Of a stretch of 64,000 bases of DNA, positions 46,501 to 55,775 are shown piece by piece. The stretch is taken from NCBI GenBank assembly GCA_965247035.1, contig CBDFGJ010000001.1, forward strand, positions 744,001 to 808,000. Reading direction: 5' to 3'. Within the stretch, counting starts at the first letter, position 1, and each line of letters starts with the position of its first letter. The notes beneath the pieces are model-generated. The model did not search any database. It had not been told where the DNA came from and worked only from the letters and a program-made list of their open reading frames with translations. Source of the DNA: Azophilus sp965247035 (GTDB taxonomy: Bacteria; Pseudomonadota; Gammaproteobacteria; Pseudomonadales; Azotimanducaceae). Made by a program: the position numbers and the translations under genes.

Positions 46501-46699
46501 GAATGGTCACCTTGACCTCCACGTCCTGAGCGGAAGCGCCGGGCAGGGTGGCGGTCAGAAAGAACAGGGGCAGTTCCGCATTGGGAATGAATTCACGAGG
46601 CAGGTTGGTGGCGGAAAGATAGCCAAGCACCACCAAGGCCCCAACGCTGATGTTGACCAAGAGATGTCGCTTGATAAAAAAGCGCAGCAGAGTGGTCAA
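43577..46699 (-). CDS. RND efflux transporter permease (AcrB/HAE1-like)
   Basis: This 1040-residue inner-membrane proton-driven pump has the RND layout: one N-terminal helix, a large periplasmic loop (about residues 35-330), a block of helices with GFIIVLGMVVDDAVVVAERI, a second periplasmic loop, and a final helix block with GVVVNGAIVMVDSI. The Asp pair of the proton relay lies in VVDDAV. The divergent type (PREFIPNAELPLFFLTATLPGAS) is common in marine gammaproteobacteria; the substrate is unknown. It starts with TTG at 46699, 5 bp after the adaptor gene. Confidence 0.9.
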   Translation of the reverse strand: MTTLLRFFIKRHLLVNISVGALVVLGYLSATNLPREFIPNAELPLFFLTATLPGASAQDVEVKVTIPIEEALEEVEGIEEFTTVVSDSTSFTTIELYDDYNKTQIESTELDLLSAIDAITEFPDEMEDEPVLKQFISSRLTILEIALAGPEGPLVETVEAMEERLKRLDTVSSVRRVGLADPEVRILVDPVRARAHGVTLTDVIAAIQNRNVSSTGGLLESAEDRRQVVMWSRFHQPTDVGETIVRFNPESGPLRIRDIARIKQGREDTGLIVHTNGKRGVTLLVQKRETADIIDTVQQAQAVVDAMTIPTEVDVTLTNDESVIVRNRLRLIANNGLIGAVLVTLVLFAFVRPKPALWILVGIPVVFTGALSLMTPFGMTLNVIAMTGFIIVLGMVVDDAVVVAERIVLKQAGGLSPAEAALAGAHEMLPAVTAAAMTTILAFVPLIFLGGAAGKIVWHIPAVVVIVLVFSLLESFVFLPAHMSSISPGTDLRPRNFIRKLEARYRAALHWVLRHRGLTLAVALAILAGILGFIRPLVPFLLFPQDDADRLFIKITSPTGTALEQTEAITAAIEGQIIDFAAADLEAVTARIGHQNTSSLDKVFGDADNEALIIVQFKRFGRTYTNAEWMERMPAALRIPDGVKLVYQSEYFGPPTDQPVTIHILSNDDSVRRGVAFEIENYLRNTPGLIEVDVDERPGTPQLELNLNYEKLARLGLDARAVGMTLAAAFHGIEVSEHRDLDDTTELRVQFDPAARLNLDALLETPVRTQAGALARLRDVVDPLETPSATRIYHRDGFRSATIRASFSQSSGLTALNFASQLEAEVFPRFKDIPGLYLFNGGEAVDTQKTTSGIALAAALAVVGIGLVIWLMLGSFLEALFVMLIIPFAIASVFLVFFLHGKPMTMFAMMGAVGLIGVVVNGAIVMVDSIHRQQAEWSAPNPIAAKRQVIDAVTERLRPILITTLTTLGGVLPTAYGLGGYDPIVSIISLALGWGLAISTFVTLFLVPVLYSLATDLSAKIRFTRGDPSGLTGTSDLPAR

Positions 46700-46704
46700 G
46701 GTGT

Positions 46705-47832
46705 TCAGTTCTCCTGCACGATCATGACCGGCGCCCCGTCGCGCAAGGCGAACTGGCCGTCTATGACCACGATGTCGTTTTCGGCAAGCCCGTCAACGAC
46801 CTCGATGAACTGGCTGTCGGCGCGGCCGGTGCGCACCGGCGTCAGGTGAGCCCGACCATCCTTGATGGCGAATACGTGCAAGGCGCCTTGACGACGGAAT
46901 ACGGCGGCCTTGGGCACTGTTGGGCGGCTTGGTCCGGCGGCGTAGGGCAGGTGCACCGTGACCAACATGCCCTCGCGTAACGGCAGTTGGTCAGCGTCCA
47001 GCCAAATCTCCACCGCGTAGGTGCCTGTGGCCGGATCGCTCACCCGGGCGATGCTGTTGATTGCGCCAACTAGCCGCTGTTCACCGAGGGCGTCCAAAGC
47101 CAGTTCCGCAGTGGCCGCCCCGCCCAACAGTTCGGTTTCGGCGGCAGTCACCCCAGCGCGTATGCGGGCACGCGAGAAATCCACTAGGGTGGCCACGGCA
47201 ACGCCCTTTTTTAGATAGTCGCCGACCTGAACGTGGACCAGTTCGGCGATGCCGTTAAAGGGCGCACGCACAAATACATCGGCCAGAGCGCGTTCAGCCG
47301 CCGCTAGCTGGGCCTTGGCGGCCACCACTTCGGAACGTGTGCGCTGCACAGCAAAGCCGAGTGCGTCCAAGCGATCTTGGCTGATGAAGTTGCGTTGGAA
47401 CAAATTGCGGCCGCGCTCGAATTCGGTGGCGGCTTGCTTGGCGTTCACCCTGTGCATGCGCAGCAGGGCGGCGGCTTGGTCCCTACTGATGCGGGGACGT
47501 TCAGCGTCAAGCGCCACCAAGACTTGCCCTGTGCTGACCGGCCCGCCCGGCTCCACCGCCCGGGTCACGACCCGGCCGTCCACTTCGGCCCCGACCGTTG
47601 CTTTGCGAAAGGCTGCAACGACGCCGACAACTGTCGCCTGGGACCGCAGTTCGGCCCGTCGCACCCTACTCACGCGCACTTGAACCGGAGCCACCAACGC
47701 CACCTCAAGCGCGTCCCGCCCGTCCTGGACTTCGGCTTGACCAGTTTCCTTCTCCATGTCGCTGCATCCCGGCAATGCCAGCAGCAATCCTGCAAGGATG
47801 AGTGGGAGCAGGCGAGACAAGGGGGGAGTCAT
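46705..47832 (-). CDS. RND periplasmic adaptor (membrane fusion protein), lipoprotein
   Basis: This 375-residue adaptor has a lipoprotein signal (LLLALPGC with the lipobox cysteine near residue 22), a biotinyl-lipoyl-like half motif around EVDGRVVTRAVEPGGPVSTGQVLVAL, a coiled-coil hairpin (about residues 110-165), a return lipoyl half (VFVRAPFNGIAELVHVQVGDYLKKG), and a beta-barrel and membrane-proximal domain. It bridges the RND pump to an outer-membrane channel, which is not encoded here. The ATG at 47832 gives the best signal peptide; an ATG at 47850 is possible. Confidence 0.88.
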   Translation of the reverse strand: MTPPLSRLLPLILAGLLLALPGCSDMEKETGQAEVQDGRDALEVALVAPVQVRVSRVRRAELRSQATVVGVVAAFRKATVGAEVDGRVVTRAVEPGGPVSTGQVLVALDAERPRISRDQAAALLRMHRVNAKQAATEFERGRNLFQRNFISQDRLDALGFAVQRTRSEVVAAKAQLAAAERALADVFVRAPFNGIAELVHVQVGDYLKKGVAVATLVDFSRARIRAGVTAAETELLGGAATAELALDALGEQRLVGAINSIARVSDPATGTYAVEIWLDADQLPLREGMLVTVHLPYAAGPSRPTVPKAAVFRRQGALHVFAIKDGRAHLTPVRTGRADSQFIEVVDGLAENDIVVIDGQFALRDGAPVMIVQEN

Positions 47833-48204
47833 GGCGAAGCTAGCCGGCATTCTGGGTCAGGCCGCCAGTGGCAGCGCGAAAATTCTGCCCAATCATGGTT
47901 TCTCGTGGTGTGATTTTGAGCCTTGGTCGGATGACGGGCATGGTAGCGCATATTACCGTGCGTCACGCCCACTTTGATGCCGCGCCAAGCCGCAAATACG
48001 AGGCCGGACGATGTTCGAGACTGCGGCAGATCGTCAGCAATGACCGCTTAATACGGCTGCGCAAAATTGGGCTCTGAGGAGAAAATCAAACCGACGTTTG
48101 CAATGGCCAAACGGGTTCTTGCGGGATGACACGGTAGCTGTGTATTTTCTGCCTCCTTCACCTTTTTGGCCACTGGTCTCAAGCAGATGCTGTTTCCCGG
48201 CGAC
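47833..48204. other. Gene-free gap upstream of the RND operon
   Basis: About 370 bp. It must contain the adaptor promoter. I see no RNA gene or coding frame. Confidence 0.5.
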
Positions 48205-49389
48205 TTATCTGCTCCTTTTGATCCAGGGCCGAGTGACGGCCCTAGCCGCGCGCATTCCATCCGGGAATTCAATTTGAACCTGCCTATCGGGTTCAGCAAA
48301 AGGCTGGTTCAGCATCACGAAAGCGAGGTTCTTCTCCAAGCGGGGCGAATAGCCGCAACTGGTCATGACGCCGGCGGGCTGGCCGCCAGCGTAAACGCTT
48401 AGGCGAAGGGGGTTGCCGTTCCAAAGCGGCGGCCCCTCGATTTCCGCGCCCAACATCCTGCGCTGAAGAGGGCGGGCAGCGACCTCTTGCAGGATGTCCC
48501 GTCCCATGAATTCAACGGGCGAATCCAGCTGCACCGTCCAGCCCAAACCGATCTCGAATGGGTTGGTGCTGGCGTCCATGTCGCGAAGATAGGAGTGGAT
48601 GCCGGCCTCCAAGCGCAGCGCCAAGTTGGGGGCACCGGCGCTGACACCGAGGCGTTGGCCTGCATCCCAAAGGCGTTCCCAAAGCGCATCGCCCAAGCTG
48701 GCGTCGCGCAGAAACAACTCAAAGCAGCGCTCATGGCTGTAGCCCATGCGGGCCACCAGCAGCGGGATACGGTCGAAGTCGAACAACCGAAAATGATAGA
48801 ATGGCAACTCCTGCACCCAGCTGCCGAACAATCCGGACAACAACTCAGTGGAGAGTGGCCCCTGCACCTGCAAAGGGGAGACGTCCGGCTCGGTAACTTC
48901 CACGTCAAAGCGGCCAGAGGCGGCCAACCCCTGTACCCAAAGCAGGATATCGTTGTCGGCCAGGGAGAACCAAAACCGATCCTCCGCCACCCGCAGCACC
49001 ACCGGATCGTTTAGTATGCCGCCGGTTTCATTGGTGATGAGAGCGTAAGCCGCTTGCCCAACCGCCAACCGGCCAAGATCCCGAGGCGTGAGCCTTTGGG
49101 CAAAAGCCAAGGCGTCGGCGCCGCGCAACTCCACTTGCCGCTCACAGGCCACGTCCCAGAGCTGTACCCCTTCAACCAGATTCCAGTAGTCGCGTCCAGG
49201 CTCCGGCGAGTAGGCCATGGGCAGGTACATGTGGTTGTAGACGGTGAAGGCGCTTGCGCCGTAGCGCAAGGTGGCCTCAAAGTATGGCGACCGGCGCACC
49301 CTAGGATCAAAGGTGATGTTGTAGGCGGGATTTTGGCTCAATGGCGGATTTCCAAGCAGGAGAGCGACCAAGGCGGCACCTTGGGCCAA
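48205..49389 (-). CDS. GcvT-like folate-dependent aminomethyltransferase, DmdA-type
   Basis: This 394-residue protein belongs to the glycine-cleavage T / DMSP demethylase (DmdA) family, which transfers a methyl or aminomethyl group to tetrahydrofolate. The early segment VRRSPYFEATLRYGASAFTVYNHMYLPM and the block YWNLVEGVQLWDVACERQVELRG resemble DmdA more than GcvT (inference). LITNETGGILNDPVVLRV is the usual folate-domain segment. DMSP demethylase activity cannot be claimed from sequence alone. The start is uncertain: the first 20 residues are not conserved. Confidence 0.75.
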   Translation of the reverse strand: MAQGAALVALLLGNPPLSQNPAYNITFDPRVRRSPYFEATLRYGASAFTVYNHMYLPMAYSPEPGRDYWNLVEGVQLWDVACERQVELRGADALAFAQRLTPRDLGRLAVGQAAYALITNETGGILNDPVVLRVAEDRFWFSLADNDILLWVQGLAASGRFDVEVTEPDVSPLQVQGPLSTELLSGLFGSWVQELPFYHFRLFDFDRIPLLVARMGYSHERCFELFLRDASLGDALWERLWDAGQRLGVSAGAPNLALRLEAGIHSYLRDMDASTNPFEIGLGWTVQLDSPVEFMGRDILQEVAARPLQRRMLGAEIEGPPLWNGNPLRLSVYAGGQPAGVMTSCGYSPRLEKNLAFVMLNQPFAEPDRQVQIEFPDGMRAARAVTRPWIKRSR

Positions 49390-49479
49390 TGGATGGAGGG
49401 TGGCGCAGCGGCAATTTGGCTCTTGGGTTGATCTGGTCGCGCAGAACAGGGCGGCACAATGTACTGCACGGCACGTAAC

Positions 49480-52400
49480 CTACCAAGTATCCACATTAGG
49501 ACGTTTCTTGCGCCGTCGGTTTGGCGGCGCAGGCACTGCCCGAAGGGCGGTGCTGATCCACTTGCGCGAGTCGGCCGGATCGATGACTTCATCGACCTCA
49601 AAGTGAGAGGCCATGTTGACCGCCTTGCCCTTTTTATACATGTTGGCCACCATTGCTTCGTAAGCTTGCTTGCGTTCAGCTGGGTTTTCAATGGCTTGCA
49701 GCTCCTTGCGGTAGCCCAATTTAACCGCACCTTCAAGCCCCATGCCACCGAATTCGCCCGTGGGCCAACTCACGGTGAACAGGGGCGCTTTGAAGCTGCC
49801 GCCGGCCATGGCCTGAGCGCCCAAGCCGTAGGCTTTGCGGGTGACGATGGTCATCAGCGGCACGTCGATGTTGGCACCTACCACGAACAGACGTCCAGCA
49901 TGGCGCACCAAGGCGGTCTTCTCGCTTTCGGGCCCCACCATGATGCCCGGGCAGTCGCACAGGCTTAGGATGGGCAGGTCGAAGGCGTCGCATAACTGCA
50001 TGAAGCGAGCGCCCTTGTCCGCGCCTTCAGCATCAATGGCACCTGAAAGATGGCCCGGATTGTTGGCGATGACCCCCATTGGCGTCCCCTCCACGCGAAT
50101 GAAGGCGGTGAAGATGCCCGGCCCCCAGTCCTTGCGAATCTCCAGCAGGGTGCCGAGGTCGGCGATGCCGGCAATGACATCGCGCATGTCGTAGTAGCGC
50201 AGGCGGTTCTCCGGCACGATGAAGCGCAAAGCCCGCGCGTCCGGCGCTTCCCACTCCTGCACCGGGCCTTGGAAGTAGGACAGATACTGCCTGGCCACCG
50301 CCACCGCCTCGGCTTCATCGACGACGGCGATATCGACCACGCCGTTAGCTCTCTGCACCAACATGGGGCCGACCTCCTCCGGCTTGAAGATGCCGAGTCC
50401 GCCGCCCTCGATCATGGCCGGCCCGCCAATGCCAATGTTGGCGTCCTCGGTGGCGATGATGAGGTCGCAGCAGGCCAGCAGCACGGCGTTGCCGGCAAAG
50501 CAGTGCCCGGCGGTGATGCCGATCAGGGGCACTAGGCCGGATAGCCGGGCGAAGTAGGTGAAGGCCCAGCAATCCAAGCCGGCGACGCCGGAGCCGTCCG
50601 TATCACCAGGACGCCCGCCGCCGCCTTCGGCGAACAGCACCGTTGGCAGTCGATTTTGCTTGGCCAGTTCAAATAAACGATCCTTCTTGGCGTGGTTCTT
50701 GATGCCTTGGGTGCCGGCCAGCACCATGTAGTCGTAAGACACCACCAAGGCCCGAGCTTGGCTGGGACTGAATAGTTGGCCATTGATTTGGCCGAGACCG
50801 CAGACCATGCCGTCGCCGGTGGTGTTCTTGATGAGGTCCTCCATGCTGCGCCGCCGCCGTTGACCGGCCACGACCACCGAGCCGTATTCCATGAACGAGC
50901 CTTCGTCGCAAAGGTCGGCGATGTTCTCCCGCGCCGTGCGATGGCCCAACTTGTGGCGTTTGGCCACCGCCTCGGGGCGGCTTTCGTCATGGCCGGCGGA
51001 CTTGCGCTGCATCACTTCGGCCAAGTCCGCTCGAATGTGGTCCAGGTTCTGCTGACGTTCCGAATCAGTCCTTGGCGCCTCAACATCCATCTCGGCAAGA
51101 TAGACGAGCGGGTGGCCTTCAAACACCGTGTCCCCAGGCTTGACGCCTAGCCTCTGCACCAAGCCGCTGATCCGTGCGTTGACGATGTGCTCCATCTTCA
51201 TGGCCTCCATGACGAGCACTTGCCGCCCCAGCCAAACCTCATCGCCCGGCCCTACGTCGAAACTGACGATGGTGCCTTGCATCGGCGCCTTTATTGCGGC
51301 CGTTCCCGGCAGCAGGTCCTCCTGCACCAAGGCTAGGGCCGTTGGTGCGGATGGGCCGCTAGCGGCGGCCGACTGGCCGTGGTCAAGCACGGCGAGTGGG
51401 TCTGCGACATCAATCTTGGCACCGGCCAAGGCGGGGGCCGCCGCGGCTTGGCCGCCCGCATTGGGCTCCAGCATCCGGTGCTGTCTGATCGGCAGCAATT
51501 CGGCCAGGTGCTCATCAATGAAGCCAGTGTGAATTTGGCCTTGGCGGAAGCGTTGGTCGGCGCATAGGTTGCGCAGAAACTCCAAATTGGTGGCCACTCC
51601 TGAGATGCGCGTCTCGCACAGTGCCCGGTAGGCTTTGCCGGCGGCGTCGGCCAAGCCGCCGGTGGGAGCGTGCACGATTAGCTTCGCCAACAGAGAGTCA
51701 AAAGCCGGGCTGCTGGTGTAGCCGGCGTAGCCAAAGGTGTCTACGCGGATGCCGGGGCCGGTGGGCAATTCGAACAGATCCAAGGTGCCGCCACTTGGCT
51801 TGACGCCGCCTTCCGGCGTCAGGGTCTCCATGTTCAGGCGCACTTGGATGGCGCAGCCGCGCGGCTTTGGAATTTGGCTTTGCTGCAAGCCGAGGTCGGC
51901 TAGGGTGCCGCCGTCGGTGATGTCGAGTTGGGCACGCACCAGATCGACGCCGGTGATCTCTTCGGTCACCGTATGCTCCACCTGCAGACGGGCGTTTGCT
52001 TCGATGAAGGCGAACCGAGCTCCGGACACCAAGAACTCCACCGTGCCAGCGCCGCGGTAGTCGACTGCTGCGCCGATGCGCAAGGCGGCCTCGGTAAGCG
52101 CGTGACGCAACTTGTCGTCAAGATTTGGGCAGGGGGCGACCTCAACGATCTTTTGCCGCCGTCGTTGAATGCTGCACTCCCGTTCCCAGAGGTGGCTGAC
52201 CCGACCGCTCCCGTCGCCGAGTATCTGCACCTCAACGTGGCGCGCTTGGGGCAGGTACGCCTCAACGTACAGGGCGGGATCGCCAAAAGCCTTGTCCGCT
52301 TCGGAGGCGCAGCGGGCAAAGGCGTCCGCCAGCTCGTCAGGACGCTCCACCAGCCTCAGGCCGCGCCCGCCGCCGCCGGCAACCGCCTTAATCATCAAGG

Positions 52401-52854
52401 GAGCGCCGGCAAGGCGCTCAAGGAAAGCTTGGGCTTCAGTCAGCGCAACTGGGCCGTCGCTGCCGCCTAAGACTGGTATGCCGCAGCTTGCCGCTAGCTG
52501 CCGCGCCTTCACCTTGTCTCCAAGGGCGGCCAGCGTGACGGAAGTGGGGCCGACGAATTTGATCCTGGCCGCTTCTAGACGGGCAGCAAAGCCCGCGTTT
52601 TCGCTCAGGAATCCATAACCTGGATGCACCGCGTCGCAGCCTTGCGCTTGCGCTGTGGCGACCATCTGCTCAGTGTCCAGATAGGCGTTCGCACCGCGGC
52701 CGGAAAGACGCACGGCGTCGTCGGCACGAAAACGGTGCAGCGAGTGGGCGTCCTCCTGCGGATAGACGGCCACGGTGGTGACGCCCGCTTCCGCCGCCGC
52801 TCGGGCGATGCGAATGGCGATCTCACCCCGATTGGCAATCAATAGTTTCTTCAT
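49480..52854 (-). CDS. Single-chain acyl-CoA carboxylase (biotin carboxylase-BCCP-carboxyltransferase)
   Basis: This 1124-residue protein joins all parts of a biotin-dependent carboxylase. Residues 1-450 are biotin carboxylase (LLIANRGEIAIRIARAA, KAVAGGGGRGLRLV, ANARLQVEHTVTEE). A linker precedes the biotinyl domain with EAMKMEH; the biotin-bearing lysine is residue 553. The C-terminal half (about 640-1110) is a fused carboxyltransferase (GGGGRPGDTDGSGVAGLDCWAF, RKAYGLGAQAMAGG). The layout matches single-chain long-chain acyl-CoA carboxylases (LCC); the actual acyl-CoA is unknown. Partial copies of this gene flank the block beyond it. Confidence 0.9.
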   Translation of the reverse strand: MKKLLIANRGEIAIRIARAAAEAGVTTVAVYPQEDAHSLHRFRADDAVRLSGRGANAYLDTEQMVATAQAQGCDAVHPGYGFLSENAGFAARLEAARIKFVGPTSVTLAALGDKVKARQLAASCGIPVLGGSDGPVALTEAQAFLERLAGAPLMIKAVAGGGGRGLRLVERPDELADAFARCASEADKAFGDPALYVEAYLPQARHVEVQILGDGSGRVSHLWERECSIQRRRQKIVEVAPCPNLDDKLRHALTEAALRIGAAVDYRGAGTVEFLVSGARFAFIEANARLQVEHTVTEEITGVDLVRAQLDITDGGTLADLGLQQSQIPKPRGCAIQVRLNMETLTPEGGVKPSGGTLDLFELPTGPGIRVDTFGYAGYTSSPAFDSLLAKLIVHAPTGGLADAAGKAYRALCETRISGVATNLEFLRNLCADQRFRQGQIHTGFIDEHLAELLPIRQHRMLEPNAGGQAAAAPALAGAKIDVADPLAVLDHGQSAAASGPSAPTALALVQEDLLPGTAAIKAPMQGTIVSFDVGPGDEVWLGRQVLVMEAMKMEHIVNARISGLVQRLGVKPGDTVFEGHPLVYLAEMDVEAPRTDSERQQNLDHIRADLAEVMQRKSAGHDESRPEAVAKRHKLGHRTARENIADLCDEGSFMEYGSVVVAGQRRRRSMEDLIKNTTGDGMVCGLGQINGQLFSPSQARALVVSYDYMVLAGTQGIKNHAKKDRLFELAKQNRLPTVLFAEGGGGRPGDTDGSGVAGLDCWAFTYFARLSGLVPLIGITAGHCFAGNAVLLACCDLIIATEDANIGIGGPAMIEGGGLGIFKPEEVGPMLVQRANGVVDIAVVDEAEAVAVARQYLSYFQGPVQEWEAPDARALRFIVPENRLRYYDMRDVIAGIADLGTLLEIRKDWGPGIFTAFIRVEGTPMGVIANNPGHLSGAIDAEGADKGARFMQLCDAFDLPILSLCDCPGIMVGPESEKTALVRHAGRLFVVGANIDVPLMTIVTRKAYGLGAQAMAGGSFKAPLFTVSWPTGEFGGMGLEGAVKLGYRKELQAIENPAERKQAYEAMVANMYKKGKAVNMASHFEVDEVIDPADSRKWISTALRAVPAPPNRRRKKRPNVDTW

Positions 52855-52988
52855 CTTGAGTTGCTTGGTTTGCCTGCCGATAGAGTTAGCGCCGCAATTA
52901 TGCTGGATTTTCCGATTGACAGCGCCGTTGTTCCAGTTGTGTCCGAATTTTCTGGTGCGCCTCCTGAGTCAGCGGGTATTTCCAAGCG

Positions 52989-53134
52989 ACCGCCTTAATC
53001 ATCAAGGGAGCGCCGGCAAGGCGCTCAAGGAAAGCTTGGGCTTCAGTCAGCGCAACTGGGCCGTCGCTGCCGCCTAAGACTGGTATGCCGCAGCTTGCCG
53101 CTAGCTGCCGCGCCTTCACCTTGTCTCCAAGGGC
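52989..53134 (-). repeat. 146-bp exact copy of part of the carboxylase gene (left flank)
   Basis: Identical to 52382-52527, which encodes residues of the biotin carboxylase domain. It lies 135 bp upstream of the carboxylase start, in the same orientation. It is the left border of the A+T-rich block. The surrounding gap 52855-53357 otherwise holds only the promoter region of the TonB receptor gene. Confidence 0.9.
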
Positions 53135-53357
53135 CGCCACCGTTTGTTGTGGGGCATGGGTGATAGTACCGGAGTTGCTTTATGTATAGGGCGGAAACCC
53201 TAAATAGCCCTTGACATTTCTTAACATCCTTTAATAGCCTCAATGTAGGATGCTGTATGCTTACACTGTTTCCCCTTTCAGCATAAAGCCAGATGCCTAT
53301 TTAAAAAATTGAACGAGGGTTCGGTTGACAGCACCAACAAAAACCAGGAGAAGGCAA

Positions 53358-55772
53358 ATGTATATGAGCAAACATGTTGATATGAAGAAGCTTCTACTAC
53401 TAACCGTTACTCTTAGTGCCTTTTCCGTTGGCAGCCCGATAGCCTTAGGGCAGGAGGGAAGCGAAGAAGCAGCAGTAAGCATTGAAGAAATCATCGTGAC
53501 ATCACGTCGCCGTGAGGAACATTTGCTTGATACGCCTATGTCGGTAAATGTATTCAGCGGTGATTTGTTGCGCATACTAAACATTGCCCGCATTGATGAA
53601 ATAGCTCATTACACACCCGGGCTGGTCTTTGACTCTACTACCTCCATTTCCGGTTCTGCTTCGTCAGCATCGGTATTCATTCGGGGCATTGGCCAGACTG
53701 ATTTTACCCTAGTCACCGAACCTGGCGTCGGCATCTATATTGACGACATCTATCTTACGCACTCTATCGGCAACGTTATTGATGCCTTGGATATTGAACG
53801 TGTTGAGGTACTGAAAGGCCCCCAGGGCACTCTGTTTGGCCGCAATACCATTGGGGGTGCACTTCGGGTAGTGACTAAAAAACCTCATGCTGAATGGGGT
53901 GGTGATGTTGAAGTGGTGATGGGTGAATACGATCGCGTAGATGTGAAGGGTCATATGAACGTCCCGGTTTCTGATAATCTAGCGTTTCGCTTTTCTGCCT
54001 TGACGCAAAACTGGGATGGCTTCGTTGACCGCCCACGCCTTAACGACACCACAGGAGATAAAGACACGGGAATTTTTGTTGTCCAGGGGCGTTATGACAC
54101 GGACCGCTTTACCGCCGACCTGATGTGGAGCACCTTACGTGATCGTTCCAACGGAGCCCCCAATGTATTGTTGGCTGCAGGTGAAGGGGCCGGTAACCAA
54201 AATACTGCTATTGCTACAGGATTGGCTGATAAGCTTGGCGGACAAGCGGCTGATTATTTTTGGAACGAAGACCGACTTCCTGCTGGTTGTAGTGCTAGGA
54301 ATGCCGATAAATGTTTAGTAGATAACACTGACCTGAAACTCAATTATGATTTAGACATTTCCTCCTGGGGGTTAACTCTGGACTGGGACCTGGGCGGCTC
54401 TATGAGCCTCAAATCCATTAGTGGCTACCGTAGCCTAGAGACCAATTTTGGGCGAGATGGTGATCACTCGGCGATACCGGTCATCTCGGTGGATAGCTTT
54501 ATAGATGTAGATTCCTATAGTCAGGAGTTGCAATTGTCAGGGGCACTGGATGGTAATCAAAGTCTGCAATGGCTTGCCGGGCTTTACTACTTCAATGAAG
54601 ATGGTTTCATGGATGATGATGTCCGCTTTAACAACTTTTCTCTCCTCAGCGGTGGTGATGTTGAGACGGAAAGCACATCTGCCTTTGGTCAAGTCACCTG
54701 GGCAGCATCAGAGCAGGTTGAGCTTACACTGGGCGTTCGCTACACCGATGAAAGCAAGACCTTCAGCATGGACGGTCAGCACCAGGTAGCTGCCTTTAGT
54801 TCTACTGGTGGTGACGCTATCGGCTGGCTTAACCCTAACAATGCACCGACATACGGCTTTAGACTTGCGTTCCGGGATCCAAATAAGAATGTGGATGCCA
54901 CCACTGGCAGAGTTGTCCCTTCTATTTGCAGTAATGTTTCCGACACGGTTTTTGAATGTAAAGCAGAAGAAAAGCAGGTTGACTACCACGCCAATATCGC
55001 CTGGAGCTTCCGCCCCAATCGGTTAGCTTATATCAGTTATTCCACAGGTTTTAAGGGGGGTGGTTTCCAACAACGTAACGCCAACCTGCCCGACCTGCCT
55101 CTTTTTGGTCCGGAAGAAGCCAGAGTCACCGAAATTGGCTATAAGACCGATTTGTTCCAGCGCCGCCTGCGCCTTACTGCAGCCTACTTCTGGACGGATT
55201 ACACGAACCTTCAAGTCACCGTAACGGAGGGCGCAGGTCAAGGTGTTTCCGTCACTAGAAACGCCGGCGATGCCACAATTTCTGGTTTTGAGGCTGAAGC
55301 AGTCACCAGGTTTGCCAATGGTTTACAACTGGCTCTTTCCCTAGCTACATTGGATGGCGAGTACGACAGCCTTTCCCCTGCCGCGATCAAGGCTGGGGTA
55401 ACCAAGGATAAGGATTTACCGCGAGTGCCAAAGATGCAGACAGTCTTCTCCATATCATACGAGGCCAGATTAGGTGACACAAAAACATTAACGCCCCGCC
55501 TGGGCTGGTCTCACAGCGACAAGATGTATAACGATGCGGGTAATTCCCAAGAACTCAAACGCAAATCTTACGATCTTATTGACTTGACGCTCACTTATTT
55601 CGATCAGGCTAAAGATCTCTCCCTGTCCTTATTCATTAAAAATGCTACGGATGAGCAGTTTGTTACTAGCGGTTTCTATGGCACTCCCGCACCTGGTGCG
55701 CCTTTGGAATATGTGGACGGTTCTATTTCTCGTCCGAGCGAGTATGGTTTGAGCATTCGAAAAGGATTTTAA
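53358..55772 (+). CDS. TonB-dependent receptor, A+T-rich block
   Basis: This 804-residue outer-membrane receptor has a signal peptide (KKLLLLTVTLSAFSVGSPIALGQ), a TonB-box region (IEEIIVTSRRREE), a plug with RVEVLKGPQGTLFGRNTIGGALRVVT, and a barrel ending in RKGF. The ATG at 53358 has AGGAGAAGG four bases upstream. Base composition is clearly lower in G+C than neighbours, suggesting transfer. The plug type (LDTPMSVNVFSGD) is common in receptors of marine gammaproteobacteria and sphingomonads; the substrate is unknown. Confidence 0.92.
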   Translation: MYMSKHVDMKKLLLLTVTLSAFSVGSPIALGQEGSEEAAVSIEEIIVTSRRREEHLLDTPMSVNVFSGDLLRILNIARIDEIAHYTPGLVFDSTTSISGSASSASVFIRGIGQTDFTLVTEPGVGIYIDDIYLTHSIGNVIDALDIERVEVLKGPQGTLFGRNTIGGALRVVTKKPHAEWGGDVEVVMGEYDRVDVKGHMNVPVSDNLAFRFSALTQNWDGFVDRPRLNDTTGDKDTGIFVVQGRYDTDRFTADLMWSTLRDRSNGAPNVLLAAGEGAGNQNTAIATGLADKLGGQAADYFWNEDRLPAGCSARNADKCLVDNTDLKLNYDLDISSWGLTLDWDLGGSMSLKSISGYRSLETNFGRDGDHSAIPVISVDSFIDVDSYSQELQLSGALDGNQSLQWLAGLYYFNEDGFMDDDVRFNNFSLLSGGDVETESTSAFGQVTWAASEQVELTLGVRYTDESKTFSMDGQHQVAAFSSTGGDAIGWLNPNNAPTYGFRLAFRDPNKNVDATTGRVVPSICSNVSDTVFECKAEEKQVDYHANIAWSFRPNRLAYISYSTGFKGGGFQQRNANLPDLPLFGPEEARVTEIGYKTDLFQRRLRLTAAYFWTDYTNLQVTVTEGAGQGVSVTRNAGDATISGFEAEAVTRFANGLQLALSLATLDGEYDSLSPAAIKAGVTKDKDLPRVPKMQTVFSISYEARLGDTKTLTPRLGWSHSDKMYNDAGNSQELKRKSYDLIDLTLTYFDQAKDLSLSLFIKNATDEQFVTSGFYGTPAPGAPLEYVDGSISRPSEYGLSIRKGF

Positions 55773-55775
55773 CCC

